A DNA stretch of 64,000 nucleotides from Desulfovibrio sp. (lineage in GTDB: Bacteria > Desulfobacterota > Desulfovibrionia > Desulfovibrionales > Desulfovibrionaceae): contig NZ_JAVESS010000003.1 in assembly GCF_034006445.1 (NCBI RefSeq), positions 248,001 to 312,000 on the forward strand, in the 5' to 3' direction. The notes beneath the pieces are model-generated. The model did not search any database and had not been told where the DNA came from. It worked only from the letters and a program-made list of their open reading frames with translations. The position numbers and the translations under genes are program-made. This document shows, one piece after another, positions 36,549 through 44,967 of this stretch. Each line of letters opens with the position of its first letter. Position 1 is the first letter of the stretch.

Positions 36549-37301
36549 ATGAAAAAACCGTTCTTTTCACGCATTTTTCTTGCTCTGGCTTGTACAGGAC
36601 TGCTGGTTCTTCCCGCGCAGGCAGCTGAAATGACCGTTTCAGGCGCGGCCAGCCTGACCAATGCCTTCACCGAACTGAAAGGCATGTTTGAAAAGCGCCA
36701 CGCCGATCTCAAGGTCAATGTGAACTTTGCCGCGTCCAACCCCCTGCTCAAGCAGATTCAGGAAGGCGCACCCGTGGACGTCTTTGCTTCCGCCGACCAG
36801 GCCACCATGGACAAAGCCGTGGCCGCCAAGGTTGTGAACCCCGCCACGCGCGTGAACTTTGCCGAAAACGATCTGGTTCTTATTGTCCCCGCTGGCAGCA
36901 AGAAGCCTGCCAAGCTTGACGAACTCAAGAAGTTCAAGAAGATCGCCATCGGCAATCCCGACTCTGTACCCGTGGGCCGCTACACCAAGGACGCCCTTGG
37001 CAACGCCAAACTGTGGGAAGCCGTGCAGGCAGCCCTTATTCAGGGCAACAGCGTGCGTCAGGTGCTGGACTACGTGGCCCGAGGCGAAGTGGACGCAGGT
37101 TTTGTGTACGCCACCGACGCCAAGCAGATGGCTGACAAGGTGGACGTGGTGATGGTTGTGGGCGGACACGAACCCGTGACCTACCCCATTGCCGTTGCCC
37201 TTACTGGCTCCAACCCCAAGATGGGCCAGGCATTCATCGATTTCGTGCTCTCGCCCGAAGGGCAGGCGGTTCTGGCCAGGTACGGCTTTTCCAAGCCGTA
37301 G
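36549..37301 (+). CDS. modA: Molybdate ABC transporter, periplasmic binding protein
   Basis: 250 residues. Signal peptide 1-25 (FSRIFLALACTGLLVLPAQAA). Mature start MTVSGAASLTNAFTELKGMFE is typical of ModA; oxyanion contacts SGAASL, FAASNPLLKQI and GFVYATDA (Tyr) are present. Binds molybdate or tungstate. ATG 36549 with AGGAGAAG. Separated from modB by an unusual 554-base gap. Confidence 0.94.
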   Translation: MKKPFFSRIFLALACTGLLVLPAQAAEMTVSGAASLTNAFTELKGMFEKRHADLKVNVNFAASNPLLKQIQEGAPVDVFASADQATMDKAVAAKVVNPATRVNFAENDLVLIVPAGSKKPAKLDELKKFKKIAIGNPDSVPVGRYTKDALGNAKLWEAVQAALIQGNSVRQVLDYVARGEVDAGFVYATDAKQMADKVDVVMVVGGHEPVTYPIAVALTGSNPKMGQAFIDFVLSPEGQAVLARYGFSKP

Positions 37302-37855
37302 GCAGGAGTTTTTGCGGATGTGCAGCGGCACGGGTACTGTGAAGTATTGTAAAGGTACTCTGGCTCTGGCCAACAGTTGCAGTGCGTTGTAGATAAAAGG
37401 CTCACAAGGAACAACCGCGTCGCGCCGGGCGTCAGCAGCGCTCGGCGCGGTTTTGTTCCTGCCGGTTTTACGCTGGCTTGCCCGCTGTTGTTCGGGGCAG
37501 CGGGCGGGGTTGAAAATTTCCTGGGCCTGAAATTTGCAGTGCCCGCTTGTGGGGCATACGGCCAAAAGGCCCCAACTGCTGCCAGCCCAGACCCGTTTGC
37601 GCGGGCAGCACTGACCCGCGCAGGTCGTTCAGTTCATACCGTTCGTGCAGTTCGCACTGTCCGCACTGGCCGTGCGCTGTGCGCCATTCGCGCAGTTCGT
37701 ACTGCCAGCGCAGTCCGGGCGGAACAGGCCGACAGCGCAGTCTTGCCCGCGCAGGGCGGATCGACGCGCCAGTGCGGGCGGGGGATGGGCAGGGACAAGA
37801 GAGCGTGCGGCGAAGGGCCGCATGTGCCAGCAATGTGTGGAGGGGGCGCGTTTTA
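37302..37855. other. Long gap between modA and modB with hairpin and repetitive tract
   Basis: A long stem at 37408-37459 and a tract of imperfect CGCAGTTCG-type repeats (about 37625-37735: GTGCAGTTCGCACTG, CGCAGTTCGTACTG, AGCGCAGTCCG). The open frame continuous with modB is not conserved-looking. No gene is supported. Confidence 0.55.
37408..37459 (+). promoter_or_regulatory. Strong hairpin after modA, possible partial terminator
   Basis: GGAACAACCGCG (37408-37419) pairs with CGCGGTTTTGTTCC (37446-37459); the inner CGCGCC/GGCGCG strengthens it. A TTTT run lies inside the stem rather than after it. It could keep modBC expression below modA. Confidence 0.5.
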
Positions 37856-38536
37856 ATGGACTTTGACGGCATTTCCATCTGGAGCCCGCTGGAGCTTTCG
37901 CTCCGGGTGGCTGGCACGGCCACGCTGGTGTCCTTTGTGGCGGCCACGCTCATGGCCTGGGCGCTGGCCCGCAAAAAAGGCCCCATGCCCGCGCTGCTGG
38001 ACGCCCTGTGTACCCTGCCGCTGGTTTTGCCGCCCACGGTGCTGGGCTACTACCTCATCTTGCTGGTGGGGCGGCGAGGGGTGTTCGGCCACTGGCTGGC
38101 AGAACTCGGCATCAATCTCATCTTTTCGTGGAAGGGCGCGGTAGTGGCGGCCACGGTGGTGGTGTTTCCGCTTATTTACAAATCCGCCAGAGCGGCTCTG
38201 GAGCAGGTGGACGGGCACCTGGAAGACGCCGCCCGTACCCTCGGCGCTTCGGAGTGGCGCGTGTTCGTCAGCGTGTCCCTGCCGCTGGCCTGGAAGGGCA
38301 TTTTTGCCGGACTTATGCTGGCGTTTGCGCGCGGGATGGGCGAATTCGGCGCAACGCTCATGATTGCGGGCAACATCCCCGGCAAGACCCAGACGCTGGC
38401 CCTGGCCATTTATGACGCCTTTCAGGCTGGCAACGACGCGCAGGCCACCTGGCTTGTGGTGGTCACTTCCCTTGCCTGCGTGGGTCTGCTCATGGCTGCG
38501 GAATTGCTGTTGAAACTGAAAAGGCGGCGGCGATGA
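37856..38536 (+). CDS. modB: Molybdate ABC transporter permease
   Basis: 226 residues, about five membrane helices. The EAA loop that contacts ModC is VDGHLEDAARTLGASEWRVFVSVSLP (near 120-145). VLPPTVLGYYLILLVGRRG and RGMGEFGATLMIAGNIPGKTQTL are ModB signatures. ATG 37856 follows GGAGGGGG at a long distance. Four-base overlap with modC. Confidence 0.94.
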   Translation: MDFDGISIWSPLELSLRVAGTATLVSFVAATLMAWALARKKGPMPALLDALCTLPLVLPPTVLGYYLILLVGRRGVFGHWLAELGINLIFSWKGAVVAATVVVFPLIYKSARAALEQVDGHLEDAARTLGASEWRVFVSVSLPLAWKGIFAGLMLAFARGMGEFGATLMIAGNIPGKTQTLALAIYDAFQAGNDAQATWLVVVTSLACVGLLMAAELLLKLKRRRR

Positions 38537-39363
38537 TTTCCCTGCGTTTGTACAAGAGCTTCAAAAACGCGGCAGTGCCTTTCAGCCTGGACGTAGACTA
38601 TGAGATAGGCGGGGATCACAAGAACGTGGTGCTCTTCGGGCCTTCCGGTTCGGGCAAGAGCCTGACCATGCAGTGTCTTGCCGGGCTGGTGCGCCCGGAT
38701 TCCGGCCATATCCTTCTTGGCGGACGCACGCTGTATGATGGGGCCAGCAATGTCTTTGTGCCCGCCCAGCGCCGCAAAATCGGCTACATGTTCCAGGATT
38801 ACGCCCTGTTTCCGCATCTGACCCTGTTGCAGAATGTGGCCTACAGCGGCACCGGCCTCTGGCCATGGCGCGTGTGCGCGGCCCAGCATCAGCGCGCACA
38901 GGACATGCTCGAGCGGTTCGGCATCGGGCATCTGGCCCGCAGCCTGCCTTCACAGCTTTCCGGCGGCCAGCGGCAGCGCGCGGCTTTGGCCCGCGCGCTC
39001 AATGCCGAACCGGAGCTTCTGCTGCTGGACGAGCCGTTCTCGGCGCTTGATCCGTTGCTGCGTGAGCGTCTGCGCGAAGAACTGCTGGAACTGATGGCGG
39101 ATCTCACCATACCGGCGGTGATTATTACGCATGATCCCGGCGATGTGGACGTGTTCGCGGGCAGCCTGATTCTTTATGATCACGGTCGCGCCCGGATGGT
39201 GCCCAACTATGCCGATCTGCGGCGCGGTTTTGACAGCCCTGGCCGCTGCCTGCGACATTTGCAGGAGCAGGGGCCAGAGCAGGGACAGGAGCAGGGGCCA
39301 GATCAGGGGCCAGATCAGGGACAGGAGCAGAGGCAGAATATTTGCATGGGAAAGTCTCACTGA
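38533..39363 (+). CDS. modC: Molybdate ABC transporter ATPase, lacking TOBE domain and with Gln/Glu/Pro/Gly repeat tail
   Basis: 276 residues, compared with about 350 for ModC with its TOBE domain. Walker A GPSGSGKS (36-43), Q-loop FQDYALF, signature LSGGQRQR, Walker B LLLLDEP, H-loop ITHD. After residue about 240 the regulatory TOBE part is missing and replaced by a 35-residue tail of QEQGPEQGQEQ / GPDQGPDQ units coded by tandem 6- and 12-base repeats (about 39260-39338). The TOBE domains of the divergent tunR may take over metal sensing. Confidence 0.92.
   Translation: MISLRLYKSFKNAAVPFSLDVDYEIGGDHKNVVLFGPSGSGKSLTMQCLAGLVRPDSGHILLGGRTLYDGASNVFVPAQRRKIGYMFQDYALFPHLTLLQNVAYSGTGLWPWRVCAAQHQRAQDMLERFGIGHLARSLPSQLSGGQRQRAALARALNAEPELLLLDEPFSALDPLLRERLREELLELMADLTIPAVIITHDPGDVDVFAGSLILYDHGRARMVPNYADLRRGFDSPGRCLRHLQEQGPEQGQEQGPDQGPDQGQEQRQNICMGKSH
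39260..39338 (+). repeat. Tandem CAGGGGCCAGAT/CAGGAG repeats inside modC 3' end
   Basis: Imperfect hexamer/dodecamer units (CAGGAG, CAGGGGCCAGAG, CAGGGACAGGAG, CAGGGGCCAGAT twice) in frame, coding the acidic Gln-rich tail. Confidence 0.8.
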
Positions 39364-39978
39364 CGAGCCTTTCCTGGAGCAGATTAACTTTGAAATGTTT
39401 CGCAGTTAAAAGTTTTCATTCAGCCGAAAAATGCGATTTGCGGTAGCCGTTAGCGGTTCTTTGCCGCTTACGGATAGCGACAGCTCAAAGTTAAAATGCT
39501 CTAGGGCAGAAAGGTGCGCTCTAGCAGCGCGACAGCGCACGGCCAACGCGACTCCGGCTGTGCGCTGTTTTTTTGCCGCAGGCAGGATTTATACGGTTGC
39601 AGAGCAGATAATCCCGGCACCGCTGGCGGATGTTTGCGGCCGTTGCGCCGGGTTGCGTCCCACCGGAGTCAGTACAAAATTGTATAAAATAAACTTGAAT
39701 CTTTCCACAATGATGGTGAAAAATGCATGGAAAAAATGTCCGAAACCGCGCCGGGTAAGCGCGTATAGGCATTGCTTTTTTACAGAGGAACTTGATACAA
39801 TTTCGCATCAAACTAGTACCATAATGTTGTTTGACAGAGCGTGCATTATGGCTATGCTGATCCTCAAAAAAAATGTATATTTCCGGGTGGATGAAGATCA
39901 CCCTCAGCGGTTGTTCCTGCTTTTTTGCTGGTACGCCTTGTGGTTGCCATCCATAGGCGAACTCAAACCGGAAACTCT
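39364..39978. other. Intergenic region upstream of fumarase
   Basis: No convincing gene. Family C at 39374-39504, then an AT-richer stretch (39660-39900) with an inverted repeat TTGAT..ATCAA at 39792-39811 (TTGATACAATTTCGCATCAA), a possible operator or promoter element. Confidence 0.45.
39374..39504 (+). repeat. Family C element, variant
   Basis: CTGGAGCAGATTAACTTTG left end (CTAG mutated to CTGG), CAGCCGAAAAATGCGATTTG centre, AAATGCTCTAG right end. Confidence 0.75.
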
Positions 39979-40833
39979 ATGTGTGCCATGAAAGAAATCA
40001 CCACCGAGGAAATATCGCGGGCAGTGGCCCGCATGGCCGTTGACGCCTGCTGCCTGCTGCCCGACGACATGGTGGCGGGGCTGGCCCGCGCCAGGCAAGA
40101 GGAATCTTCGCCCATAGGACAGGCCATCCTGGAACAGTTGCAGGAAAATGCCGCCCTGGCCAGGGCCGAGAACATGCCCATCTGCCAGGACACGGGCCTG
40201 GCCGTGGTTTTTGCCAGCGTGGGCCAGGACGTGCGCATTGTGGGCGGTGATTTTGAATCGGCCATTCATGAGGGCGTGCGTCGCGGCTACACGCAAGGGT
40301 ATCTGCGTAAGTCCTGTGTGGCGGAACCGCTGTTTGAGCGAAAAAATACCGGGGACAATGCCCCGGCTGTCATCCATACGCGCATTGTGCCGGGTGACGC
40401 CCTGCGTTTGCGGCTGGCCCCCAAGGGGGCGGGGTCGGAAAACAAAAGCCTGCTCAGAATGCTGGTGCCCGCAGACGGGATCGACGGCGTGCGCCGGGTG
40501 GTTCTGGAGGCCGTCAGGAGCGCCGGGCCCAGCGCCTGTCCGCCCATGGTGGTTGGCGTGGGTATTGGCGGCACCATGGAAGTGGCCGCACTCTGCGCCA
40601 AACGCGCCGCCGCCCGCGACCTTGAAAGCCGTAATGCCGATGGCCGTTACGCCGCACTGGAAGAAGAGTTGCTTGACCTTGTCAACAGCACGGGCATCGG
40701 CCCGCAGGGATTCGGCGGCCTCGTGACCGCGCTCAAGGTGCATGTGGAGTGGGCCCCCACCCATATTGCGAGTCTGCCCGTGGCCGTGAACATCAATTGC
40801 CATGCGGCGCGCCACGCCGAAGTGGTGCTGTAG
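39979..40833 (+). CDS. Fumarate hydratase class I, alpha subunit
   Basis: 284 residues. The [4Fe-4S] hydratase alpha domain: MPICQDTGLAVVF with a cluster Cys, then KNTGDNAPAVIHTRIVPGD, GAGSENKSLLRMLVPADG and VGVGIGGTMEVAALCAKRA (cluster Cys). Interconverts fumarate and malate; L-tartrate dehydratase has the same layout and cannot be fully excluded. Start at ATG 39979 (GGAAA upstream); ATG 39988 also possible. Followed after 8 bases by the beta gene. Confidence 0.9.
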   Translation: MCAMKEITTEEISRAVARMAVDACCLLPDDMVAGLARARQEESSPIGQAILEQLQENAALARAENMPICQDTGLAVVFASVGQDVRIVGGDFESAIHEGVRRGYTQGYLRKSCVAEPLFERKNTGDNAPAVIHTRIVPGDALRLRLAPKGAGSENKSLLRMLVPADGIDGVRRVVLEAVRSAGPSACPPMVVGVGIGGTMEVAALCAKRAAARDLESRNADGRYAALEEELLDLVNSTGIGPQGFGGLVTALKVHVEWAPTHIASLPVAVNINCHAARHAEVVL

Positions 40834-40841
40834 GAGGCCCC

Positions 40842-41405
40842 ATGGCAGATCAGAACGTCAAACGCGTCACGGCTCCCTTTGACGACGCCACCGCCCGCTC
40901 GCTGCAGGCGGGCGACAGGGTGCTTATTACAGGCACGCTGCTGGCCGCGCGCGACGCCGCGCACAAACGCATGGTTGAAAGCCTGGCAAAGGGCGAACCC
41001 CTGCCCGTGGATCTGAAGGGTGCGGTGGTCTACTATCTGGGGCCAAGCCCGGCGAAGCCGGGACAGGTCATCGGCGCAGCCGGGCCGACCACGTCCGGCC
41101 GTATGGACGCCTATACGCCGCAACTTCTGGAGTTGGGCCTCAAGGGCATGATAGGCAAGGGATACCGCAGCGAAGCAGTGGCACAAGCCATACGGGGTTT
41201 TGGCGCGCCCTATCTGGCGGCCATTGGCGGCGCCGGGGCGCTGGTGGCGCGCAGCATCAAAAAATATACGGTGCTGGCCTATGGCGATCTGGGGCCGGAA
41301 GCCCTGGCCGCTCTTGAGGTTGAGGATTTTCCCGCTATTGTGGTTATGGATGCTCACGGCGGCAATTATTATGAAATGGGGCAACAACCGTACCGGCGTG
41401 TATAG
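40842..41405 (+). CDS. Fumarate hydratase class I, beta subunit
   Basis: 187 residues. C-terminal domain of the class I enzyme as a separate chain: GDRVLITGTLLAARDAAHKRMVE, YYLGPSPAKPGQVIGAAGPTTSGRMD and MIGKGYRSE are family blocks. Works as a complex with the alpha subunit. RBS TAGGAGG overlaps the alpha stop. Confidence 0.93.
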   Translation: MADQNVKRVTAPFDDATARSLQAGDRVLITGTLLAARDAAHKRMVESLAKGEPLPVDLKGAVVYYLGPSPAKPGQVIGAAGPTTSGRMDAYTPQLLELGLKGMIGKGYRSEAVAQAIRGFGAPYLAAIGGAGALVARSIKKYTVLAYGDLGPEALAALEVEDFPAIVVMDAHGGNYYEMGQQPYRRV

Positions 41406-42143
41406 CAGGAAGAAATGACAGGAAATTTTTTTCCAGAGAGCAAACATCCTGAAATTACATGAGTAAAATAGCCGTATTTTTTCGTGGCTGAAAATTATGT
41501 GATAAATTTTGTGGTTATAGATGGTTATGCTGAAAAGCGCTGCTTACAAACTTTTGTAAATGCAGCGCGTAGATACGGCGGGGATGTTTGGTTGATTGAT
41601 CGACCCGTAGTGTTGCGGGAGCAGCCAGCAGCGCGGATTTTTCGAACCGGACATGGTTCTGGGGGCAAGGGTCTTGAAGGTTTTTTGCAGTCAGCGAAGG
41701 TGAGGCGCTAACCTTTTTTTGTAGACGGAACGTATATTTTTTATGATAAGATACTGAAAATTATATATTTTATCATTTCGCAAAAAGCCGTCTGCCAAAG
41801 AATTGCTGCAAATTTTTTTGCAGGCATGGACATAGGGTGGCACTCATGGTATCACTTGTATATATTGTGACATCAAAGCAAAAAGATTTTAAAGAATGAT
41901 GTCAGACTTTTTTGCAAATCCAGCATGATAAATAGAAAAAGATGTATATTTTCAGAAAATGCTTTACCGTATGAAAAAGCATTCTTTTAAAGGCCGGTTG
42001 TTGATAAATAACTATGAATGAATGGTTTAGTTTTTGAATATATAGTGTCTCGTGTCCATAGGAAGTGTTTTGTGTGGGTTGCCAGACCCATATGCTGATA
42101 TTGTCAGCCGTGGATATTGCGGTATCCGGAACGGGAGGACGTT
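41406..42143. other. AT-rich intergenic island
   Basis: About 740 bases, visibly poorer in G+C than all neighbours from about 41410 to 42110. Only very short open frames; a GTG-started frame at 41484-41711 (75 codons) is not recognisable. It could be a promoter region with nucleoid-protein binding or the remains of acquired DNA. Confidence 0.5.
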
Positions 42144-43259
42144 GTGGTCAGTTTTGACAGACCGGTGTGGGCGGAAATAAGCCTTTCTTCACTGCGGCAT
42201 AACATGCGCCAGATCAGGTCGCTGCTTAAGCCTGGAGTGCGTTTTTGCCCCATCATCAAAGCAGACGGGTATGGACACGGAGCGGTGCCGCTTGCCCATG
42301 AAGCCGTGGCCCTGGGCGCGGACTATCTTGGCGTGGCCATCCTAGACGAGGCAGCAGCACTACGCGCTGCCGGCATTACCGTGCCCATTCTCATACTTGG
42401 TTATACGCCGCCGCAGGCGGCGTCTTTCGTGGTCAGCAACCACATTACCCAGACCATTTTCAGCAAGGAGCAGGCGGACGCCCTGTCAGCGGCTGCGGCC
42501 GGGCTTGGCATGTCCGTCAAGGTGCATGTCAAGGTCGACACGGGTATGACGCGCATAGGCGTGCGCCCCGAAGACGCGGCGGCCTTCTGCTCCTATGTGT
42601 CCAGCCTTGGCAATATTGTGCTTGAGGGCATGTTTACCCACTTCGCCAGTTCGGACAGCGCCGACCGCTCGTACTGCCTCAAGCAGTTTGAGCGTTTTCA
42701 GGCAGCCATGGCGGCGGTGGAGGCATCCGGCATACGCCTTGCCATCCGGCATTGCGCCAACAGCGCTGCCATACTTTCCATGCCCGAAGCCCAGCTCGAT
42801 ATGGTGCGGGCGGGCATAATCCTTTACGGGCTCAAGCCCTCGGACGAATGCCCCATCCCCATCGAACTGCGCCCGGCCATGCGCCTCAAGGCGCGGTTGG
42901 CCATGGTCAAGCAGGTTCCGCCCGGCGTGGGCGTGAGCTATGGCAGCATTTTTCATACGCAGAAAGACAGTATTCTCGGTACCATACCCATCGGCTACGC
43001 TGACGGCTACACACGCATGCTCAGCAAAAAGGCCGAAGTTATCGTGCGGAACCAGCGCGCGCCCGTGGTCGGCCGCATCTGCATGGACCAGTGCATGACC
43101 GATGTGAGCCACATACCTGATGTCCGTGCCGGTGATGAAGTGCTGCTCTTCGGCAGCCCCGAACTGCCTGCGGACGAAATCGCCGCGCATCTCGGCACCA
43201 TCAATTATGAAATCGTGTGCATGGTGGGCAAACGTGTGCCCAGAGTGTACGTTGAATGA
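42144..43259 (+). CDS. alr: Alanine racemase
   Basis: 371 residues. PLP enzyme making D-alanine for peptidoglycan. Lys in CPIIKADGYGHGAVPL near 40 binds PLP; Tyr of VSYGSIF is the other catalytic base; GRICMDQCMTDVS is conserved. Start proposed at GTG 42144, five bases after GGGAGGACGTT's GGAGG; the earlier TTG has no ribosome site. Followed by an amino-acid permease. Confidence 0.94.
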   Translation: MVSFDRPVWAEISLSSLRHNMRQIRSLLKPGVRFCPIIKADGYGHGAVPLAHEAVALGADYLGVAILDEAAALRAAGITVPILILGYTPPQAASFVVSNHITQTIFSKEQADALSAAAAGLGMSVKVHVKVDTGMTRIGVRPEDAAAFCSYVSSLGNIVLEGMFTHFASSDSADRSYCLKQFERFQAAMAAVEASGIRLAIRHCANSAAILSMPEAQLDMVRAGIILYGLKPSDECPIPIELRPAMRLKARLAMVKQVPPGVGVSYGSIFHTQKDSILGTIPIGYADGYTRMLSKKAEVIVRNQRAPVVGRICMDQCMTDVSHIPDVRAGDEVLLFGSPELPADEIAAHLGTINYEIVCMVGKRVPRVYVE

Positions 43260-43481
43260 ACCTGTAGCCGTTCATATGTCATCGCCTGCAACTTTTTGTG
43301 TGAGGAGAATGCCGTAGCTTCCCGTGGTCGGACGACCCCGGTCATATGCGGATGACCGGATCGCCGCTCGAGATACATACACTACATCATCATGAGGAAA
43401 AAGGAGGGCCCCCCCCACTCACGAAACCTCGTTGTCTAAGGATTGGCATTCAAACTCGTTCACGGTTTGCAAGGAGACCAT

Positions 43482-44867
43482 ATGTCGAGCGAAAACAAAA
43501 GTGTAACTGGTGAAACTCTAACCCGTGGGTTGGAGTCAAGACATATTCAGCTCATCGCCATCGGCGGAGCTATCGGCGTCGGCCTGTTCCTGGGCTCAAG
43601 CACGGCCATCAGAACCGCCGGGCCGGGCCTGTTGCTGTCCTACCTCATCGGCGCGGCCGTCATCTTTTTTGTGATGCGCGCCCTCGGTGAAGTGGCTGTG
43701 GCCTATCCTGTGTCCGGATCGTTCAGCGCCTACGCGAATATGTTCATGGGCCCGCGCATGGGCTACATAACCGGCTGGACTTACTGGTTCATGTGGATCA
43801 TCACAGGCATGGCCGAAATCACGGCAGTGGGTGTGTACTGCACCTTCTGGTGGCCGGACTTGCCACAGTGGATACCGGCCTTGATGGCTCTGGTGGCCAT
43901 GACAACAGTCAACCTCATTTCCGTAAAACTTTTCGGCGAATTCGAATTCTGGTTCGCGCTTATCAAGGTTGTGGTCATTATCGCCATGATCGCCATCGGT
44001 CTTGGCATTATCCTGTTCGGCATCGGCCATGGCGGCGTGCCCACGGGTATAACCAACCTTTACGCCCTTGAAGGCGGCTTTTTGCCCAACGGCATGACCG
44101 GCGTCTTTATGGCCTTATCAATGGTCATGTTCGCATTTTTGGGCATTGAGCTCATCGGCGTCACCGCTGGTGAGGCCCGCAACCCCGAACAGTCCATCCC
44201 CTCAGCCATCAACAAGGTGCTGTGGCGAATCCTCGTGTTCTATATCGGCGCGCTGTTCGTCATCATGAGCATCTTCCCCTGGAATGAAATCGGCGTACAC
44301 GGCAGCCCCTTTGTGCTGACCTTCAAGAACATCGGCATCGCCGCGGCTGCGGGCATCATCAACTTCGTGGTGGCCACCGCCGCCCTGTCTTCCTGCAACA
44401 GCGGCATCTACAGCAACGGGCGTATGCTGTACAACCTGGCACTGCAAAAACGCGCTCCGCAGTACTTCGGTCAGACCAGTAAGGCCAACGTGCCCGCGCG
44501 CGGTATCCTGGTGTCTTCGTGCATCATGCTTATCGGCGTGTTTCTCAACTATATCGTGCCTGAAGAAGTTTTTATCATCGTGACCAGCATCGCCACTTTC
44601 GCGGCCGTGTGGATATGGGGAACCATCATCATCGTTCAGATGAAGTCCCGTGTCAGCAAGTCGCCGGAAGAGGTGAGCAAGATCGCGTACAAGATGCCCT
44701 GGTACCCCTATTCCAACTATTTTGCCTTGATTGGGCTGGTGTTCGTGGCCGTGATTCTCACCATTGGTGAATCCACGCGTATCGCCATGATAGTTGGGCC
44801 GCTCTGGATCATCGGCATCAACGTTGTGTACAACCTGCTTGGGTGGAACAAGAAAGACGCTCAGTAG
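43482..44867 (+). CDS. APC family amino-acid permease (CycA/AroP-like)
   Basis: 461 residues, 12 membrane helices expected. GGAIGVGLFLGSSTAI at 25-40 and LGEVAVAYPVSGSFSAYA are amino-acid transporter signatures; KRAPQYFGQTSKANVPARGI is a conserved cytoplasmic loop. Proton-driven uptake of an amino acid; closeness to alr suggests D-alanine, D-serine or glycine (CycA-like), but that is an inference. ATG 43482 follows AAGGAG. Confidence 0.9.
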   Translation: MSSENKSVTGETLTRGLESRHIQLIAIGGAIGVGLFLGSSTAIRTAGPGLLLSYLIGAAVIFFVMRALGEVAVAYPVSGSFSAYANMFMGPRMGYITGWTYWFMWIITGMAEITAVGVYCTFWWPDLPQWIPALMALVAMTTVNLISVKLFGEFEFWFALIKVVVIIAMIAIGLGIILFGIGHGGVPTGITNLYALEGGFLPNGMTGVFMALSMVMFAFLGIELIGVTAGEARNPEQSIPSAINKVLWRILVFYIGALFVIMSIFPWNEIGVHGSPFVLTFKNIGIAAAAGIINFVVATAALSSCNSGIYSNGRMLYNLALQKRAPQYFGQTSKANVPARGILVSSCIMLIGVFLNYIVPEEVFIIVTSIATFAAVWIWGTIIIVQMKSRVSKSPEEVSKIAYKMPWYPYSNYFALIGLVFVAVILTIGESTRIAMIVGPLWIIGINVVYNLLGWNKKDAQ

Positions 44868-44967
44868 CAGCATTTTCAGTAGAGTGTGGAGCGACAACCG
44901 CGCATAGGGCGTCGGCTGCCGCACAAAAGATGGAAAGAGAATCAAACAAGTTCCAAGGAGTCTTATA

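Noticed and set aside
37547..37855. N-terminal extension of modB
   Set aside because: Arg/Ser/Cys-rich translation of a repeat tract; family N-terminus begins at 37856.
41484..41711. 75-codon frame in the AT-rich island
   Set aside because: GTG start without ribosome site, no recognisable motif, composition changes half way. Not enough to call a gene.
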